From contig JARFQH010000299.1 of NCBI GenBank assembly GCA_029287875.1, positions 1 to 8,123 on the forward strand: DNA of 8,123 bases. Reading direction: 5' to 3'. Made by a program: the position numbers and the translations under genes. Below the pieces are notes generated by a model that did not search any database, had not been told where the DNA came from, and saw only the letters and a program-made list of their open reading frames with translations. Source of the stretch: Desulfobacteraceae bacterium. GTDB lineage: Bacteria > Desulfobacterota > Desulfobacteria > Desulfobacterales > SG8-13. Below, piece after piece: positions 5,644 through 8,123 of this stretch (the first letter of the stretch is position 1; the number at the start of each line of letters is the position of its first letter).

Positions 5644-6578
5644 AAACCGACCCGCAACCGTTTCTCAATCCCGACCCCGAATACACCGCACTCGAAAACG
5701 CCGCCGCCGTGATCCTGCCGATCCCCTACGAAGGCGGCGTGAGCTACGGCAAAGGTGCGGCCGCTGCACCTGCAGCGGTCATCGCGGCATCCCACCAGCT
5801 GGAGTTCTACGATGAGGTGCTGGAGGCCGAGCCCTATAGGATGGGCATCGCGACGGTGATGCCGCCCCGTCTGCCCTCGGATCCCGCCAAGGTGCAAGCG
5901 GTGGTGTACCGGTCGGCCAAAGAACTGCTCGATTCGAGGAAGTTCGTGGTATTGATCGGTGGCGACCACTCGGTCAGCGGTCCATTTGCCCAAGCCCTGA
6001 AAACAGTGCACGGCTCTCTTTCCGTGATCCAGCTCGACGCCCACGCGGATCTCAGGGACAGCTATGACAACAGCCGCTTCAGCCATGCCTGCGTGATGGC
6101 GCGCATCCGGGAAATAACCACGAACACCCTGCAGTTCGGCATCCGGAGCATGTCCCTGGAAGAAGCACAACGCATCGAACGGGAAAATATAGCGGTGTGC
6201 ACGATGTCGTCTTACCGCAACGGGGCTTTCGACATCGATGCGGCCCTCGCCGGACTGCCGGAACCGGTTTTTTTAACTATCGATGTGGATGCGTTCGACT
6301 GGAGCGTCATCCGCAGCACCGGTACGCCCGAGCCGGGCGGCTTTACCTGGGACGAGGCCCTGCATCTGCTGAAAAAGATATTCGACCGCAAAAATGTGGT
6401 CGCCTTCGACGTGGTGGAACTCTCCACCGCCCCCCGGGATCTGAATTCACCCTTCGCGGTTGCAAAACTGATTTATAAATTGCTGGGGTTCAAACTGGCC
6501 GGTGCGGTCCGCGATAAAAGGCTCGACTGGCCGGTGAAGCCCCGGGGGTCTGTTTTCGACGGTGGTCGGAAGCATTAA
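5640..6578 (+). CDS. speB: Agmatinase-family ureohydrolase
   Basis: A 312-residue member of the arginase/agmatinase family of binuclear manganese hydrolases, here expected to split agmatine into putrescine and urea. Metal-binding motifs are present: GGDH at 107-110 (His110), DAHAD at 133-137 (Asp133, His135, Asp137) and TIDVDAFD at 213-220 (Asp215, Asp217), followed by TGTPEPGGFTWDE at 227-239 and VVELSTAPRD at 258-267. The usual DVxDP reads DAFDWSV here, a departure near the substrate pocket. The TTG at 5640 overlaps the previous stop as TTGA, so translation is very probably coupled. Agmatinase is preferred over arginase, guanidinobutyrase or formiminoglutamase because an arginine decarboxylase lies in the same cluster; sequence alone does not fix the substrate. 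The stop overlaps the stop of pyrF on the other strand. Confidence 0.88.
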   Translation: MKTDPQPFLNPDPEYTALENAAAVILPIPYEGGVSYGKGAAAAPAAVIAASHQLEFYDEVLEAEPYRMGIATVMPPRLPSDPAKVQAVVYRSAKELLDSRKFVVLIGGDHSVSGPFAQALKTVHGSLSVIQLDAHADLRDSYDNSRFSHACVMARIREITTNTLQFGIRSMSLEEAQRIERENIAVCTMSSYRNGAFDIDAALAGLPEPVFLTIDVDAFDWSVIRSTGTPEPGGFTWDEALHLLKKIFDRKNVVAFDVVELSTAPRDLNSPFAVAKLIYKLLGFKLAGAVRDKRLDWPVKPRGSVFDGGRKH

Positions 6579-7246
6579 CCGGTTGACATGGCCTGTGCAA
6601 TTTCTGTGTTCGTCCTCTCGACCGCACCGGCGATGTCGGCGGCGCCGAGCAGGGGGCGACCGATGACCAGAAGGTCCGCGCCCTGTCTGATAGCGTCCGC
6701 CGGTGTGGCCGTCCGTTGCTGGTCATCATCTTCCCGGTACCAGCTCGGTCGGATCCCGGGGCAGATCTTTTTAATGTCGAGAGCTTGGATCGATTCCAGG
6801 TCCGTCGCCGAACAGACGAGATAGGCATATCGGGACACGGCCGCGGCTGCCATCTGCGCCACCATCTGCTGCGGGCTCTCACCCCGATAGTGCCGTCTGA
6901 AATCCTCCCGGCCCATCGATGTCAGGATGGTGACGCCGGCGATGTGATCCTTTGGCAGCCCTTGGGCGACCGGATCGTAGCCGGAAGTGCAGTGAACCGT
7001 CGTGATATCGGCACCGGCCGTCAAGTGAAGCGTCAACGATTCCGTCATGGCGCTGGGAATGTCGTAGAGTTTGAAGTCAAGCATGACCCGTCCGTGACGC
7101 TTGATGTCGGGTATAACCGTCAAGCCGCGGTCAAGCACGCTGCGGCGTATTTTGTAGCCCCACACCAGACCTTCGGTTCGGCGCATGATGTCTCGGGCCT
7201 GGTCCCACTGAACGTGGTCGAGCGGAAGGATAATTCGGCTGTCCAT
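6575..7246 (-). CDS. pyrF: Orotidine 5'-phosphate decarboxylase
   Basis: PyrF decarboxylates OMP to UMP, the last step of de novo pyrimidine synthesis. The 223-residue protein is slightly short for the bacterial class (about 230-245). Active-site features are LPLDH at 7-11 (Asp10), GYKI at 30-33 (Lys32), the signature DFKLYDIP at 57-64 with Asp57, Lys59 and Asp62, PGIRP at 163-167, and GADLLVIGRPL at 189-199 with the phosphate-binding Arg197. The ATG at 7246 is preferred: AAGGAG (7260-7255 on the minus strand) is 8 bases away. A GTG directly before it (7249) would add one residue. It faces the polyamine cluster tail to tail and is divergent from the CheD-HDOD gene. I see no clear promoter for it in the intergenic region. 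Confidence 0.96.
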   Translation of the reverse strand: MDSRIILPLDHVQWDQARDIMRRTEGLVWGYKIRRSVLDRGLTVIPDIKRHGRVMLDFKLYDIPSAMTESLTLHLTAGADITTVHCTSGYDPVAQGLPKDHIAGVTILTSMGREDFRRHYRGESPQQMVAQMAAAAVSRYAYLVCSATDLESIQALDIKKICPGIRPSWYREDDDQQRTATPADAIRQGADLLVIGRPLLGAADIAGAVERTNTEIAQAMSTG

Positions 7247-7401
7247 CACTCTCTCTCCTTGCCTGTTGGGGTCAACCTTTGAAAAATCGGATCGTCATTT
7301 CCGCCTCCGACATCGACATCCCGACGCAGGAGATACAATAGACGAAAACAGCGTCCACATAAAGCCCTTTTGGAATCTACTCCTTTTGAGTAAGAAATCT
7401 A

Positions 7402-7431
7402 TTGATTTAAAGTACTTTTGAATGGTATAAA
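7402..7431 (+). promoter_or_regulatory. Candidate sigma-70 promoter for the CheD-HDOD gene
   Basis: TTGATT (7402-7407) and TATAAA (7426-7431), separated by 18 bases, lie in the most AT-rich part of the window, about 60 bases before the ATG at 7489. The surrounding 7261-7488 stretch (228 bases) holds no credible gene. Confidence 0.5.
7409..7418. promoter_or_regulatory. Palindrome in the promoter spacer, possible operator
   Basis: AAAGTACTTT is a perfect 10-base palindrome lying between the proposed -35 and -10 boxes. TAAAGTA also occurs as a direct repeat at 7408 and 7428, two helical turns apart. A heptamer (C/A)CTTTTG occurs at 7366, 7382 and 7414, with spacings of 16 and 32. Such placement would suit a repressor, but no regulator is identified. 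Confidence 0.3.
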
Positions 7432-7488
7432 GTAACATTTTAGTCGTCGTTAAGATGCACGCCCACCACTTATCAGGACTGAATTCGC

Positions 7489-8123
7489 ATGAGTTTCGCA
7501 ATGCCAAAACAGACGATACCTTCGGGCGGTTATTGGCTGGGACACTCCGAGCCGATTTTGCTGCAGGCCTTTCTCGGGACCTGCGTGGGCGTCGCCTTGT
7601 TCGATGCCAAAAGTGGCGTCGGCGGAATGATTCACCTTCTGCTGCCCGAGCCGGTGGGGAGCGGCATGGAACAGGCCGACACCCGCTACGCCACTACCGG
7701 CATGCCTTTCTTTCTCGCGGCGCTAAGCGAAGCCGGCGCCGTCCGGGATCAACTGACAGCGGTCATCGCCGGCGGCGCGCTTGTCGGTCCCCTGAGCGCT
7801 GCCGATCTTGATCTCAACATCGGCGGCCGCACTGCCGAGCTGGTCGAGTCGATTCTGTCCGCTGAAGGCATTCCGATCGTGCACTCGGAAACCGGCGGGT
7901 TTTTTACCTGTTGTCTGCGGCTCGACATGGAGAACTGGTCATTTCGCATCGAGCCATTGGGGCAGGAAAAGAACACCACCAGGGAATCCGGGCGTTTGCC
8001 CGATCCGGCGGAAATCCAACAGGCTACGGAGAAGATCAAGCCGATACCGCAGGTGGCCCTGAAAATCCTTCATATGATCGACGAGGGCGCCGAAGACATC
8101 AAGCCGATTGCCGAGGAGATAAA
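7489..8123 (+). CDS. cheD: CheD-like chemoreceptor glutamine deamidase fused to an HDOD domain (3' end outside window)
   Basis: The visible 211 codons encode a CheD domain (about 15-158) followed by the start of an HDOD domain (from about 183). CheD deamidates specific glutamines on chemoreceptors and, in some bacteria, regulates CheC. LGTCVGVALFD at 29-39 holds the catalytic Cys32, and GGMIHLLLP at 45-53 holds His49; the Cys-His spacing of 17 equals that of Thermotoga CheD (Cys27/His44). Downstream are AGGALVG, LNIGGRTAELVE (109-120) and ETGGFF (134-139). After a linker rich in charged residues comes KIKPIPQVALKILHMIDEG, the usual opening of HDOD domains, which are HD-like signalling domains without nuclease activity. 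AGGA at 7475-7478 precedes the ATG by 10 bases; a second in-frame ATG at 7501 is less favoured. Ordinary CheD proteins are about 150-200 residues and stand alone. No other chemotaxis gene is visible. Confidence 0.85.
   Translation, partial: MSFAMPKQTIPSGGYWLGHSEPILLQAFLGTCVGVALFDAKSGVGGMIHLLLPEPVGSGMEQADTRYATTGMPFFLAALSEAGAVRDQLTAVIAGGALVGPLSAADLDLNIGGRTAELVESILSAEGIPIVHSETGGFFTCCLRLDMENWSFRIEPLGQEKNTTRESGRLPDPAEIQQATEKIKPIPQVALKILHMIDEGAEDIKPIAEEI

Noticed and set aside
4484..6584. AACCGGTTAA at 4484 and its reverse complement at 6575 as a paired repeat
   Set aside because: Both are short, partly self-complementary and lie at or near stop codons; a coincidence is likely.
7295..7507. Minus-strand 70-codon frame in the intergenic region
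   Set aside because: It covers the AT-rich promoter region, has no clear ribosome site or domain, and overlaps the CheD start.
7455..8062. Two plus-strand frames (7455-7811 and 7808-8062) in other phases than CheD-HDOD
   Set aside because: Both are arginine/serine-rich shadows; the frame from 7489 has the CheD and HDOD motifs and runs open to the window end.

Overview
The window looks like chromosomal DNA of a GC-rich Gram-negative bacterium, most likely a Desulfobacterota ('deltaproteobacterial') species. The basis is gene order and protein character: pdxJ, a fused NAD(P)HX-repair gene, tsaE and lysC in a row is an arrangement I associate with that group, and the pyruvoyl arginine decarboxylase resembles proteins I know from it. 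The phylum is an inference; no rRNA or other marker is present.

Region 1 (1-3741, plus strand) is a housekeeping operon. It holds the 3' end of pdxJ (vitamin B6), nnr (epimerase plus dehydratase repair of hydrated NAD(P)H), tsaE (ATPase for the tRNA t6A modification), lysC (aspartokinase with ACT domains) and an unlisted 31-codon single-pass membrane peptide. Two things stand out: the PdxJ C-terminus lacks the usual AGHGL histidine, and lysC carries a well-placed internal Shine-Dalgarno/ATG that could produce a separate regulatory subunit.

Region 2 (about 3742-6578, plus strand) is a compact polyamine cluster with its own promoter candidate (TTGACA at 3849). It encodes a pyruvoyl-dependent arginine decarboxylase (arginine to agmatine), a deoxyhypusine-synthase-like aminobutyl transferase (probably homospermidine synthesis) and an agmatinase-family ureohydrolase (agmatine to putrescine). 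Together they form a plausible route from arginine to putrescine and on to homospermidine without ornithine decarboxylase, S-adenosylmethionine decarboxylase or spermidine synthase in the window. GC-rich hairpins sharing the 9-mer AAACGGGCC lie on both sides of the decarboxylase gene. Two of the three genes appear to start at TTG.

Region 3 (6575-7246, minus strand) is pyrF, convergent with the ureohydrolase gene; the two stop codons share a TTAA. Region 4 (7247-7488) is an AT-rich divergent intergenic stretch with a promoter candidate whose spacer holds a 10-bp palindrome. Region 5 (7489 to the end, plus strand, cut off) is a CheD chemoreceptor deamidase domain running directly into the start of an HDOD domain, an unusual signalling fusion. 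I see no mobile element, CRISPR array, tRNA or rRNA. The most unusual points are the CheD-HDOD protein, the altered PdxJ, the polyamine cluster and the possible lysC internal start.
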